Positions 7,658 to 16,016 of a stretch of DNA of 64,000 nucleotides are shown here, in pieces. Each line of letters starts with the position of its first letter. Position 1 is the first letter of the stretch. Both the position numbers and the translations under genes were made by a program. The stretch comes from JBDWFY01 sp039976075 (GTDB lineage: Bacteria; Pseudomonadota; Alphaproteobacteria; Rhizobiales; Stappiaceae). The stretch lies in assembly GCA_039976075.1 (NCBI GenBank), contig JBDWFY010000009.1, forward strand, positions 434,001 through 498,000. Direction: 5' to 3'. Under the pieces are notes generated by a model. The model saw only the letters and a program-made list of their open reading frames with translations. It was not told where the DNA came from and searched no databases.

Positions 7658-9109
7658 GTGACAGACACATCCCATGATACCATGCCGGAGAGCATGTATA
7701 TTGCCTCGAAAAAGGTCTACCCAATGGCCGTGCATGGCCGGCTGCGGAAGATCAAATGGGCGATACTGATCGTAACGCTTGGCATCTATTATCTGTTGCC
7801 GTTTGTACGCTGGGATCGGGGACCCTTTGCGCCCAGTCAGGCCGTCTTGATCGACATGGAGGCCAAGCGCGCCTACTTTTTCTTTATCGAGATCTGGCCT
7901 CAGGAAGTCTATTATCTGACCGGACTTTTGGTACTGGCTTCGGTTGTTTTATTCTTGATGAACGCAGTCGCCGGCCGCATCTGGTGCGGCTACCTGTGCC
8001 CACAGACCGTGTGGACGGATTTGTTCCTCGCGGTGGAACGCTGGACTGAAGGAGACCGGCGTGACCGTGTGAAACTCGACGATGGTCCGTGGACTGCCCG
8101 TAAGGTGCAGGCCAAGATCACCAAGCATTTTTTATGGCTGATGATTGCCTGGTGGACCGGAGGTGCCTGGGTACTCTACTTCAATGACGCGCCTACTTTG
8201 GTCTGGCAGCTTCTGATATTTCAAGCACCGATGATTGCCTATATCTGGATTGGCATCCTCACGTTCACTACCTATTCTCTTGCCGGTTTTATGCGCGAAC
8301 AGGTTTGCACATATATGTGCCCTTGGCCGCGCATTCAGGCCGCTTTGACGGACGAATGGGCACTCAACGTCACCTACCGGACTGACCGCGGCGAACCGCG
8401 TGGTTCTTTGAAGGAGAGTCGCAAGCTTGCAAAGGCCGGGCAGCCCGCCGGTGACTGCATTGACTGCTATCAATGCGTAGCTGCCTGTCCAACCGGCGTT
8501 GATATTCGGCAGGGAATGCAGCTGGATTGTATTCAATGCGGGCTCTGCATTGATGCGTGCGACAATGTTATGGAGAAAATCGGTCGGGAGACCGGATTGA
8601 TTGCCTACGACACGGATATGAATGTCAAACGGCGCTCGGAAGGTCTGCAACCGATATTCCGCATCGTCAGAGCACGTACTGTCATCTATGCTCTAGTGAT
8701 CGCGTTTGTCAGCGCCGTCATGCTTTATGCGCTTGCAACGCGTGAATTCGTCGGGATCAGTGTTCTTCACGATCGTAATCCGATCTATGTCGAGCAATCT
8801 GACGGTTCGATCCGCAACGGATACACAGTTCGTATCTCGAACAAGCGCAATATCGAACGCCGGTTCGCCCTGGGTGTCGAAGGTCTGCCCTCAGGTACAC
8901 GCATCGAGGGGGTTGGTATCAAGGATACAATCGGCGGTCGGCCCGTTGTCGAACTCGGGCCGGGCACATCCCGGGAAGTTCGCATACTCGTTTATACGCC
9001 CAACGACCGGACTTTGCCGGAGTCAACAAGCGTAACTTTCCGGATAACCGATACGGTCATGGGCGAAATGACGACAGCGAAGGACTATTTCAAAGCACCC
9101 AAATCGTGA
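7658..9109 (+). CDS. ccoG: Cytochrome c oxidase accessory protein CcoG/FixG
   Basis: A 483-residue polyferredoxin-like inner-membrane protein needed for cbb3 oxidase maturation; family work links it to copper handling. Several membrane segments (about residues 33-51, 87-105, 160-175, 185-210, 340-360) flank two ferredoxin-like cysteine clusters. These are C267-x2-C270-x2-C273-x3-C277 and C291-x2-C294-x2-C297-x3-C301. Extra conserved CGYLCPQ and CTYMCPW motifs are present, and the C-terminal third is a periplasmic immunoglobulin-like domain. The start is GTG at 7658. It heads the ccoG-fixH-fixI-ccoS maturation operon. Confidence 0.93.
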   Translation: MTDTSHDTMPESMYIASKKVYPMAVHGRLRKIKWAILIVTLGIYYLLPFVRWDRGPFAPSQAVLIDMEAKRAYFFFIEIWPQEVYYLTGLLVLASVVLFLMNAVAGRIWCGYLCPQTVWTDLFLAVERWTEGDRRDRVKLDDGPWTARKVQAKITKHFLWLMIAWWTGGAWVLYFNDAPTLVWQLLIFQAPMIAYIWIGILTFTTYSLAGFMREQVCTYMCPWPRIQAALTDEWALNVTYRTDRGEPRGSLKESRKLAKAGQPAGDCIDCYQCVAACPTGVDIRQGMQLDCIQCGLCIDACDNVMEKIGRETGLIAYDTDMNVKRRSEGLQPIFRIVRARTVIYALVIAFVSAVMLYALATREFVGISVLHDRNPIYVEQSDGSIRNGYTVRISNKRNIERRFALGVEGLPSGTRIEGVGIKDTIGGRPVVELGPGTSREVRILVYTPNDRTLPESTSVTFRITDTVMGEMTTAKDYFKAPKS

Positions 9110-9202
9110 TGACCGCGGACAGATCCTGCGGTGATATGTGTGAGAAAATAGCGAGATTGATACATGCAGAAAGACGCATCGAAACAAACTGATGGTGGAT
9201 TT

Positions 9203-9706
9203 ATGAGCAGACCGGTGACCGGCAGAACCGTCCTGGCCTGGTTTGTAGGTTTCTTCTTCGTGGTCTTTTCCGCCAATGCGGTCTTTATCTGGCTTGCACT
9301 GGATAGCTGGACGGGAGTAGAGGCGGAAAGTCCCTATGTCGTTTCTCAAACCTACCAGGAAGAACTTGAGGCTGCTCGTCGACAGGCGGACTTGGGCTGG
9401 ACCGTCGATGTGGAAACGGATCGTCCTGGCGGCAGCGTGGCGTTGATCAGGGTAACTGCCAAAGCCAACGACGCAGCACCTCTCACCGGATTTACGGCAA
9501 GCGCTGCATTGGCGCGCCCGACCCGGTCGGCTGAAGACCACCAATTGGAGCTCAAGGAAGCGCAGCCTGGTGTTTATACCGGAACGATCCCCGATGCTGC
9601 GCCAGGGCAATGGAACCTCATTCTTGAGTTGCATCAAGGTGAAACACGTGTCTTTCGCTCGAAAAACAAGGTATATTTAAAAGAAGGAGCCGGGGCTGGC
9701 TCGTGA
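9203..9706 (+). CDS. fixH: FixH/CcoH family cbb3 assembly protein
   Basis: A 167-residue protein with one N-terminal membrane helix (about residues 9-32) and a periplasmic beta-rich FixH domain. It assists CcoI-dependent assembly of cbb3 oxidase. ATG 9203 is preceded by GGTGGA at 9193-9198 and matches the usual start near the TGR motif. An ATG at 9164 would add 13 polar residues. It ends overlapping a GTG of the fixI frame, as expected for translational coupling in the operon. Confidence 0.88.
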   Translation: MSRPVTGRTVLAWFVGFFFVVFSANAVFIWLALDSWTGVEAESPYVVSQTYQEELEAARRQADLGWTVDVETDRPGGSVALIRVTAKANDAAPLTGFTASAALARPTRSAEDHQLELKEAQPGVYTGTIPDAAPGQWNLILELHQGETRVFRSKNKVYLKEGAGAGS

Positions 9707-9726
9707 GCGGCCCAGGAGGAATTTTG

Positions 9727-11952
9727 ATGGTGTCGTCTGCTCGAGACTGGGATTCATTTGCATCCTCTTCCCCCGTCAATGGAGCAATCCATATGGATTT
9801 TGCCGTTGATGGAGTCCATTGCGCCGGGTGCATGGGCAAGATCGAGCGTGGCCTCAGCCGGATGGATGGAATTGACCGGGCGAGGCTCAATCTTTCCAGC
9901 CATCGTTTGTCGGTCGACTGGCATCCAGACGAAATCAACGCGGAAACCATTGTCGAAGTTCTCGACGCCATGGGCTACAAAGCCCATCCATTCGATCCAA
10001 ATCTCGTTCGGGAATCCGGCGATGCCACTTCGCGGGAATTGTTACGCTGCATGGCGGTTGCCGGCTTTGCATCCATGAATGTGATGTTATTGTCTGTCTC
10101 TATCTGGTCGGGCAACGTCACAGACATAGCGCCTGAAACCAGAGACTTTTTTCACTGGCTCTCGGCGTTGATCGCTCTGCCCGCCGCCGCTTATGCGGGG
10201 CGTCCATTTTTCAGAAGCGCCTTTGCCGCCCTGAGAATTCGCTCGGTGAATATGGATGTGCCTATCACCATCGGTGTCCTGTTGGCGCTCGCTTTATCGG
10301 TGCTGCAAACCATTCAGCATGCGGAACACGCCTATTTTGATTCAGCAATCATGTTACTGTTTTTCCTGTTGATCGGGCGATATCTTGATCAAAATATGCG
10401 TCGGCGCACACGATCGTTTGCCGAGAATATTGCTGCGCTTCGGGCGGATATGGCTGTCAAGCTTCTGCCCGACGGGTCCACACGCGAAGTCCCGCTTTCC
10501 AGAGTCGATCCTGGCGATAGTGTTCTGGTGTCGCCGGGCGAGCGCGTATCGGTCGACGGAATTGTTCAGACGGGGCAATCGGATATTGATCAGAGTCTCA
10601 TCACCGGAGAAACGGCCTTATGTGCCGTAAAGCCTGGGTCCAATGTTTATGCCGGGACGTTGAATGCAACGGGCAGTCTGAAAATACAGGTCACCGCTGC
10701 GACGCAAGGCACGCTGCTGGATGAAGTCAATCGATTGCTGGAGACGGCTGCTCAGGCCCGCTCTCGTTATGTGAAGCTTGCAGATCGTGCTGCGGCACTT
10801 TATGCGCCGATGGTGCATAGCGCGGCGGCTCTGACATTTCTGGGCTGGTGGATTTGGGGTGGTGACTGGCAGCAGGCCATGATTATCGCAATTTCAGTGC
10901 TGATAATCACATGCCCCTGCGCCCTGGGGCTGGCAATCCCGGCAGTTCAGGTGGTTGCGAGCGGTCTCTTGTACCGATTTGGCATATTGCTCAATTCAGG
11001 AGACGCAATTGAGCGGCTTGCAGAGGTCGATACCATCGTTTTCGATAAAACCGGTACCTTGACCAATGCAAAACCACATCTGGTCAATGCATCTGCTTGT
11101 TCCGGTTCCGCACTCAATCTCGCTGGACGCCTTGCTCTTTCAAGCCGTCACCCGCTGGCAATTGCTCTTGCCAAAGCATCGGACGCAGCCAATCCTTTGG
11201 AAAATGTACAAGAAATTCCCGGAGCGGGGGTCGAGGCGATACTGGACGGTCAGCGATTGCGCCTGGGATCGCCGGATTTTTGCGGCGTTTCTTCCAGTCG
11301 GGTGGAAACCGCCCTGGCATCGAGCCCCGGTGCGTCGGTGCTGGTGTTTCAATGTGATCAGAAAGAGCCCGATCTGTTCCTGATCGAACAATCTGTGCGC
11401 GAGGATGCGCAAAATGTGGTGCTGCAGTTACAATCGTCAGGATATCATCTTGAGATCCTTTCCGGTGATCGCAGGGCGGCGGTTTCAGCAGTCGCAGCGG
11501 AAATCGGTATCAAGACATACGCGGCTGAACTGCACCCCCAGGATAAGATTGCCCGGCTTGATGAACTGAAAGCGTCCGGCAGGACCGTTCTGATGGTTGG
11601 TGATGGTCTGAACGATGCTCCTGCACTGGCGGCAGCCCATGTATCCCTGTCGCCGGTTACCGCGGTTCAACTCAGCCAGGCCGCCGCGGATGGTGTTTTT
11701 CTGGGAGAGCGGCTTGAGCCTGTGGCCCGTGCCCTGAATATCTCTATCCTTGCACGCCGGGCGATGTCCCAAAACTTGCTGCTTTCAACGCTTTACAACA
11801 TTGTTGCAGTACCAATAGCGGTGGCGGGGTTCGTAACGCCGCTTCTGGCTGCTGTGGCGATGTCGGGCAGTTCCATCATCGTCACCGCCAACGCACTCAG
11901 GTTGCGCCTGATGCAGCCCAGGCAAATCAACAGCAACGGGGAGCAAGGCTGA
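9727..11952 (+). CDS. fixI: Copper-transporting P1B-type ATPase for cbb3 oxidase
   Basis: A 741-residue ATPase (FixI/CcoI) that exports copper to the periplasm for insertion into the CcoN haem-copper centre. There is an N-terminal heavy-metal domain with C32-x2-C35, then membrane helices. The TGE actuator motif and the CPC metal site at residues 396-398 follow. The phosphorylation motif DKTGT has its aspartate at 440, and GDGLNDAPAL is present. A perfect AGGAGG at 9714-9719 marks ATG 9727 as the start, rather than the GTG at 9703 that overlaps the fixH stop. The stop overlaps the ccoS ATG by one base. Confidence 0.94.
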   Translation: MVSSARDWDSFASSSPVNGAIHMDFAVDGVHCAGCMGKIERGLSRMDGIDRARLNLSSHRLSVDWHPDEINAETIVEVLDAMGYKAHPFDPNLVRESGDATSRELLRCMAVAGFASMNVMLLSVSIWSGNVTDIAPETRDFFHWLSALIALPAAAYAGRPFFRSAFAALRIRSVNMDVPITIGVLLALALSVLQTIQHAEHAYFDSAIMLLFFLLIGRYLDQNMRRRTRSFAENIAALRADMAVKLLPDGSTREVPLSRVDPGDSVLVSPGERVSVDGIVQTGQSDIDQSLITGETALCAVKPGSNVYAGTLNATGSLKIQVTAATQGTLLDEVNRLLETAAQARSRYVKLADRAAALYAPMVHSAAALTFLGWWIWGGDWQQAMIIAISVLIITCPCALGLAIPAVQVVASGLLYRFGILLNSGDAIERLAEVDTIVFDKTGTLTNAKPHLVNASACSGSALNLAGRLALSSRHPLAIALAKASDAANPLENVQEIPGAGVEAILDGQRLRLGSPDFCGVSSSRVETALASSPGASVLVFQCDQKEPDLFLIEQSVREDAQNVVLQLQSSGYHLEILSGDRRAAVSAVAAEIGIKTYAAELHPQDKIARLDELKASGRTVLMVGDGLNDAPALAAAHVSLSPVTAVQLSQAAADGVFLGERLEPVARALNISILARRAMSQNLLLSTLYNIVAVPIAVAGFVTPLLAAVAMSGSSIIVTANALRLRLMQPRQINSNGEQG

Positions 11953-12113
11953 TGGACGTTCTGATCTATCTTATACCGGTTGCGCTGTTTCTTGGCGGAC
12001 TGGGTCTGTGCGCTTTTCTCTGGTCGTTGAAATCCGGTCAGTATGACGACATGGAAGGACCTAAATGGCGTGTTCTTTCCGATGACGATCTGCCGGAGCG
12101 CGAGGAACCATAA
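11952..12113 (+). CDS. ccoS: cbb3-type oxidase assembly protein CcoS
   Basis: A 53-residue protein with one membrane helix (about residues 5-25), then a GQYDD / EGPKWRVL stretch characteristic of CcoS/FixS. CcoS is needed for cofactor insertion into cbb3 oxidase. Its ATG overlaps the fixI TGA by one base, the standard arrangement for these two genes. It is the last gene of the operon and is followed directly by a strong terminator. Confidence 0.92.
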   Translation: MDVLIYLIPVALFLGGLGLCAFLWSLKSGQYDDMEGPKWRVLSDDDLPEREEP

Positions 12114-12114
12114 T

Positions 12115-12150
12115 CTCGCGATTGAGAGATTGCAGTAATCGCGGGTTTTT
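12115..12150 (+). terminator. Rho-independent terminator after ccoS
   Basis: A 9-bp stem (12115-12123 with 12137-12145, one G-T pair) and a 13-base loop are followed directly by TTTTT. It begins two bases after the ccoS stop codon. Confidence 0.85.
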
Positions 12151-12357
12151 CCAAACGGAATTGCAGCGTAAGTAACACCTGAGGCAACTCATTTTTCTAA
12201 CAGCCGTCGGAACCATCACTACGCACTCGGTTGCCACGTGGCTTCAGTCCGGATTTTGTAAGATCAGGGCAATCCGGCTTCACGGAGCAGGTGGGCTGCG
12301 TTTTCTGAACGTTGGCGGTACTGCCTCCAACAGGCTGAATACCAGCGCAGCGTCCGG

Positions 12358-12720
12358 TCAGCTGTCGACCGGAAGCCCGCTCTTTTTCCATCCCACAATA
12401 CCACCTTTGACAATCTGGATATTATCCATCCCACTATTCAGGAGCCGTCTTGCCGCTGTTTTTGATCTGGAGCCAAAACGGCAGCTCAGGGCTATCGGGA
12501 TATCTGGGTAGTCAGCTGTGGCTTGTCTTACATCTTCTATGAAAGTTCCGCTGCTCAGGGAAACGTTGACGCTTCCGCCCGGCCTACCGGTTTGCGAACA
12601 TTCTTCCGGTTGTCGGACATCAATGATGACAATTTCTCCCGATACACACCGGGCATGGGCGTCGTCCGGTGTGATTGTGGGTGAAGACTCCAGTAATCCC
12701 AAAAAACTGAACACTGACAT
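12358..12720 (-). CDS. Rhodanese-like sulfurtransferase
   Basis: A 120-residue single rhodanese domain. The active-site loop starts with cysteine 80 (CRFGSRS), matching the catalytic C-R-x-G-x-R pattern, and DVRQPEE lies near residue 34 as usual. Such proteins move sulfane sulfur as an enzyme persulfide. It lies 9 bp downstream of the DUF2892 gene on the same strand and behind a Crp-family regulator. That grouping suggests handling of reactive sulfur or redox stress, though the substrate is unknown. The C-terminus faces the ccoS terminator across about 200 bp with no gene. Confidence 0.85.
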   Translation of the reverse strand: MSVFSFLGLLESSPTITPDDAHARCVSGEIVIIDVRQPEECSQTGRPGGSVNVSLSSGTFIEDVRQATADYPDIPIALSCRFGSRSKTAARRLLNSGMDNIQIVKGGIVGWKKSGLPVDS

Positions 12721-12729
12721 CCGGAGTAC

Positions 12730-12945
12730 CTAACTTTTGGACCGTGTGCTCGCGCCGATAAGGCGGTAAAGCGGGCAGAAGCTGATAAATCCAGTTAGAA
12801 TCAGGACGATTCCAACAATCATCGTGATTATACCTGCTGTTGAAGACGTGCTTTGAAAAATGCCCAATACCGGCAGTAGGGCCAGAACAGCGCCGATAGC
12901 GATTCTTACAAGACGATCTGCCGAGCCAACATTTGCAATGCTCAT
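12730..12945 (-). CDS. DUF2892 (YgaP-like) membrane protein
   Basis: A 71-residue protein with two membrane helices (about residues 13-30 and 38-58) and the N-terminal NVGSADRLVRI signature of DUF2892. This domain is fused to rhodanese in YgaP; here the two are adjacent genes. ATG 12945 is preceded by GGAGA, and an upstream ATG at 12984 adds 13 poorly conserved residues. The pair with the rhodanese suggests a membrane-docked sulfurtransferase. Confidence 0.82.
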   Translation of the reverse strand: MSIANVGSADRLVRIAIGAVLALLPVLGIFQSTSSTAGIITMIVGIVLILTGFISFCPLYRLIGASTRSKS

Positions 12946-13001
12946 TTGCGTATCTCCATCCGTTTTGATGAAACACGCTAACAAGCACTGTGCAGTTGTT
13001 C

Positions 13002-13016
13002 GGTGACTTAGTCACC
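13002..13016. promoter_or_regulatory. Palindrome overlapping the crp-family stop codon
   Basis: GGTGAC-TTA-GTCACC is a perfect 15-bp palindrome. The central TTA is the complement of the TAA stop of the upstream regulator gene. It lies 57-71 bp before the DUF2892 ATG, where an operator for the DUF2892-rhodanese pair would be expected. Confidence 0.45.
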
Positions 13017-13634
13017 TAATCTGGAAAGTTTCTGCAGATCTGTGCGAGAGATTAGTGTCACAGCACCGCGACGGCGTTCAATGATGCCCTCGCGTTCCCA
13101 CCCCACGAGCTTGCGGCTGATGACTTCCCGGGCAGATCCAAGATCCTGCGCGAGGCGATCGTGAGTGATCTCAATGTTCTGCGTTTCTTTGCCAAGCTCA
13201 AGCAGCCGCGCTGCCAGTCTTGCGTCCAGAGGGGAAAAGGCGACTTCGTCCAGCTTGGCCATCAGTACAGACAACCTGCTGGAAAATGAACGGAAAACAA
13301 GATCGCGAAAGTCTTTTGAACTATTCAGCCGCGACTGAAAATCGCTCTTTTCGATTGCGATAACATTCACTTCAGTTTCCGTTTTTGCTTCAGCGGCATA
13401 GTCCTCGTCGCTGAGTAAACAGGACGTTGTGAGGACACAGGTCTCATTGTCATTAATGCGGTAAAGCAGTACGGACTTTCCTTGTCGATTGACCAGATCA
13501 ACCCGAATGATGCCCTGCTTGACAAAGTAAAAGTTTCTGCATGGATCGCCTGCACTGAATACCGGTGTATTTGGGGCAAGCGTCAGGGAACGACCGTTCG
13601 CTAGCGTAGCAGGAATTTGGTAGTTTGACGGCAC
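13008..13634 (-). CDS. Crp/Fnr-family transcriptional regulator
   Basis: A 208-residue regulator with an N-terminal sensor beta-roll (about residues 15-120) and a C-terminal winged helix (about 140-200). The recognition helix contains EVISR, again the ExxSR pattern. Cysteines at about 32, 66 and 71 in the sensor could be redox or sulfur sensors, but no iron-sulfur cluster pattern is present. It sits upstream of DUF2892 and rhodanese on the same strand, so it probably controls them. A large imperfect inverted repeat lies in its own upstream region. The ligand is unknown. Confidence 0.8.
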   Translation of the reverse strand: MPSNYQIPATLANGRSLTLAPNTPVFSAGDPCRNFYFVKQGIIRVDLVNRQGKSVLLYRINDNETCVLTTSCLLSDEDYAAEAKTETEVNVIAIEKSDFQSRLNSSKDFRDLVFRSFSSRLSVLMAKLDEVAFSPLDARLAARLLELGKETQNIEITHDRLAQDLGSAREVISRKLVGWEREGIIERRRGAVTLISRTDLQKLSRLGD

Positions 13635-13653
13635 GATTATCTCGCCGACGTAG

Positions 13654-13694
13654 GCGTTTACTGCCGGTGAAAATTGGTCGGCAATGGTAAACGC
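13654..13694. repeat. Long inverted repeat upstream of the crp-family gene
   Basis: The left arm GCGTTTACTGCCG (13654-13666) pairs with CGGCA plus GTAAACGC (13679-13694), giving 13 paired bases with a 3-base bulge. It lies 20-60 bp before the regulator ATG, in the gap after hemA. It could be an autoregulatory operator or a leader hairpin. There is no T-run, so termination of hemA transcripts is less likely. Confidence 0.4.
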
Positions 13695-13826
13695 TCAATT
13701 CTGTTCAGCTCTGGCGTATATCAGGATAGCATTGCTTCTCAATCACAGGAAGTGGGGATGATTTCGCCCCTGAACGTGACTGATGCTTCTCTGGCCTGCT
13801 GCTTGAATATACGCCGCGAAAACCTT

Positions 13827-15131
13827 TTAACCACCGGCAGCGCTGAAAATCACTTGCTCAACCACATCATCTTCAGCTGCAACGTCTTCACTATCCTTGT
13901 TGTCAAACGGCAACTCAAGTGCAGTCCAAACATCAACCAGCGCATCACGCAAGCTCTCAATCAAGCTGTCATCATGAAACGGAGAGGGCGTTATGCGCAA
14001 ACGCTCGGTACCACGAGGGACTGTGGGGTAGTTGATTGGCTGGATGTATATGCCATGCTTCTCAAGCAGCATGTCGGTTGCTTGCTTGCAAAGGTCGGGG
14101 TCACCGACTGCAATTGGCACAATATGTGTTTCCGATTGCATGACAGGCAGGCCGACGGCTGAGAGCGCATCCTTTGTTCTCTGCGCTTGTTCTTGGTGAG
14201 CCTGCCGTTCAGCGTTCGAGACTTTCAGATGTCGAATGGATGCGGTGGCAGCAGCGGCTAGTGCGGGAGGTATCGCCGTCGTGAAAATGAAGCCCGGCGC
14301 ATAAGACCTGATCGCATCGACAATTGCGCTGGAGGCGGTGATATAGCCGCCAAGCACACCGAATGCCTTGGCCATTGTGCCTTCAATGATATCGATGCGA
14401 TCCATGACGCCGTCACGTTCGCAGATACCGGCACCACGATCTCCATACATGCCAACAGCGTGTACTTCATCGATGTAGGTCATGGCGTTGTATTTTTCCG
14501 CCAGGTCCGCGATTTTCTCGATGGGAGCAACATCACCGTCCATTGAGTAGACCGACTCAAAGACAATCAACTTTGCCCGATCTTTACCGGCTGCTATCAA
14601 CAACTCTTCAAGATGATCCAGGTCGTTGTGCCGCCAGACTTGCTTCTGGACACCTGAGCTGCGCACGCCGGCGATCATCGAGGCATGATTAAGTTGATCT
14701 GAGAGAATCAGGCAATCAGGCAGAAGCTTTGCGATTGTCGAAATGCCTGCTTCGTTGGACACGAAGCCGGAGGTGAATACCAGGGCTGCTTCTTTGTTGT
14801 GCAAGTCTGCAAGTTCACCCTCAAGCTCAATGAGAGGGTGATTTGTTCCCGAAATATTGCGTGTGCCACCAGCGCCTGCACCCATTGTTTGCGCCGTATT
14901 CGTTAATGCGTCGATGACCTTTTCGTTCTGCCCCATGCCCAGATAGTCATTTGAGCACCAAACAACAATCTCTCGTTCGCGGTCATTGAACTGCCACTGA
15001 TCGTCGTCGCTTCTGCGCCAGATTGCATAAGGGAACCGGCCGGCAATGCGTTCCAGATCGGCAAAAACCCGGTATCTCTGCTCATCTTTGAGCGCGTCTA
15101 TCGCATTCTCGAAAATGGACTGGTAATTCAT
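13827..15131 (-). CDS. hemA: 5-aminolevulinate synthase
   Basis: A 434-residue PLP enzyme condensing glycine and succinyl-CoA to 5-aminolevulinate, the first step of the alphaproteobacterial C4 haem pathway. The sequence starts with the typical MNYQSIFENAIDAL. It contains the VWCSNDYLGMG and GAGAGGTRNISGT substrate-binding stretches and the PLP lysine in TMAKAFG. The C-terminal extension ends in an acidic tail. With hemN and the cbb3 genes it makes a haem-and-oxidase neighbourhood. A half FNR box occurs upstream. Confidence 0.93.
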   Translation of the reverse strand: MNYQSIFENAIDALKDEQRYRVFADLERIAGRFPYAIWRRSDDDQWQFNDREREIVVWCSNDYLGMGQNEKVIDALTNTAQTMGAGAGGTRNISGTNHPLIELEGELADLHNKEAALVFTSGFVSNEAGISTIAKLLPDCLILSDQLNHASMIAGVRSSGVQKQVWRHNDLDHLEELLIAAGKDRAKLIVFESVYSMDGDVAPIEKIADLAEKYNAMTYIDEVHAVGMYGDRGAGICERDGVMDRIDIIEGTMAKAFGVLGGYITASSAIVDAIRSYAPGFIFTTAIPPALAAAATASIRHLKVSNAERQAHQEQAQRTKDALSAVGLPVMQSETHIVPIAVGDPDLCKQATDMLLEKHGIYIQPINYPTVPRGTERLRITPSPFHDDSLIESLRDALVDVWTALELPFDNKDSEDVAAEDDVVEQVIFSAAGG

Positions 15132-15472
15132 GTCGCACGGATCCCCGGATTTAAGAATGGATCTAAGATAAAAGGTCGAAAACGCTTTGTCGAATGGCAG
15201 ATTGCCGCGCCAACCTATTAGTGATCAATATCTTCGTTTTGTGATTGCACCTTGATTTATCGCATTTGTGCTGAGGTCAGGTTGAATTTGATGGTATATT
15301 AACGCATGCGACGGGAAGGGCATTTGCGAAAAGGCAAATGTCGGGAAGAAAAAACGCTTTACATACCTTCGCTGTAAATGAATTTTGCAATGTCACACTT
15401 TATTTATGCGGTCCGGCTAACCAAACTTTCACGATTCGGTGAGTAATAATAAGAGGGTGCGGAGGTTTCAAT
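15132..15472. other. Divergent hemA / response-regulator intergenic region
   Basis: No gene is seen. On the hemA side, TTGATCACTAATAG (complement of 15215-15228) keeps a full TTGAT half-site but only a degenerate second half, centred about 90 bp before the hemA ATG. A 7-bp inverted repeat CATTTGC / GCAAATG with a 6-base loop occupies 15321-15340. The part before 15473 is AT-rich. Confidence 0.35.
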
Positions 15473-15970
15473 GTGAGTCTGGATCTATCCTCGTTAACGT
15501 TTCTGCTAGTGGAAGACAGCGCATATATGCGAATGATCATTCGCACTATGCTGCAGAGCTTCGGTGCGCGTCGCATTGTGGAAGCAGAAGATGGCGCGTC
15601 CGGTCTTGAAGCGATGGAACGGGCGAACCCTGATATATTGATCATCGACTGGGTGATGCCAATTCTCGACGGTGCCGATATGGTCCGGATGATACGCTCA
15701 CCCCAAAACCCCTTCGCCTATATACCAATTATCATGGTAACCGGGCACACCGAACGAAGCCGGATCATTGAAGCCCGGCGCTTGGGTATTCATGAAATGC
15801 TGTCCAAGCCGATTTCTGCCAAGGCGCTGTTTCAACGGGTCAATAGCGTCATTCTTCATCCGCGTGAATTTGTGAAAACGCCGAATTACTTCGGACCAGC
15901 ACCCAGAGAAATTCGCAGTCGGCAAAAAATCTGGCAGGACGACGAAGGCGAGAAAGAAAGCGCAAACTGA
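15473..15970 (+). CDS. Single-domain CheY-like response regulator
   Basis: A 165-residue protein with one receiver domain (about residues 8-128). The acidic pair E14-D15, phosphoacceptor D59 in IIDWVMP, a conserved threonine in MVTGH and the lysine of LSKPIS are all present, so it should be phosphorylatable. A charged C-terminal tail of about 35 residues shows no output domain. It starts at GTG 15473 with GGAGG at 15461; the overlapping ATG two bases earlier is followed directly by a stop. No histidine kinase is adjacent, so the partner is unknown. Confidence 0.85.
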   Translation: MSLDLSSLTFLLVEDSAYMRMIIRTMLQSFGARRIVEAEDGASGLEAMERANPDILIIDWVMPILDGADMVRMIRSPQNPFAYIPIIMVTGHTERSRIIEARRLGIHEMLSKPISAKALFQRVNSVILHPREFVKTPNYFGPAPREIRSRQKIWQDDEGEKESAN

Positions 15971-16016
15971 GCCGCGTTGTGCTCTGCCCTGCGTTTTGAC
16001 ACGTCAGGTGCCATAT

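Noticed and set aside
12197..12391. 64-codon minus-strand ORF after ccoS
   Set aside because: It has no ribosome site, overlaps the rhodanese 3' end in another frame and has no recognisable domain.
15215..15228. True FNR/FixK box for hemA
   Set aside because: Only one half-site is complete and the other matches two of five positions. It is mentioned but not called as a site.
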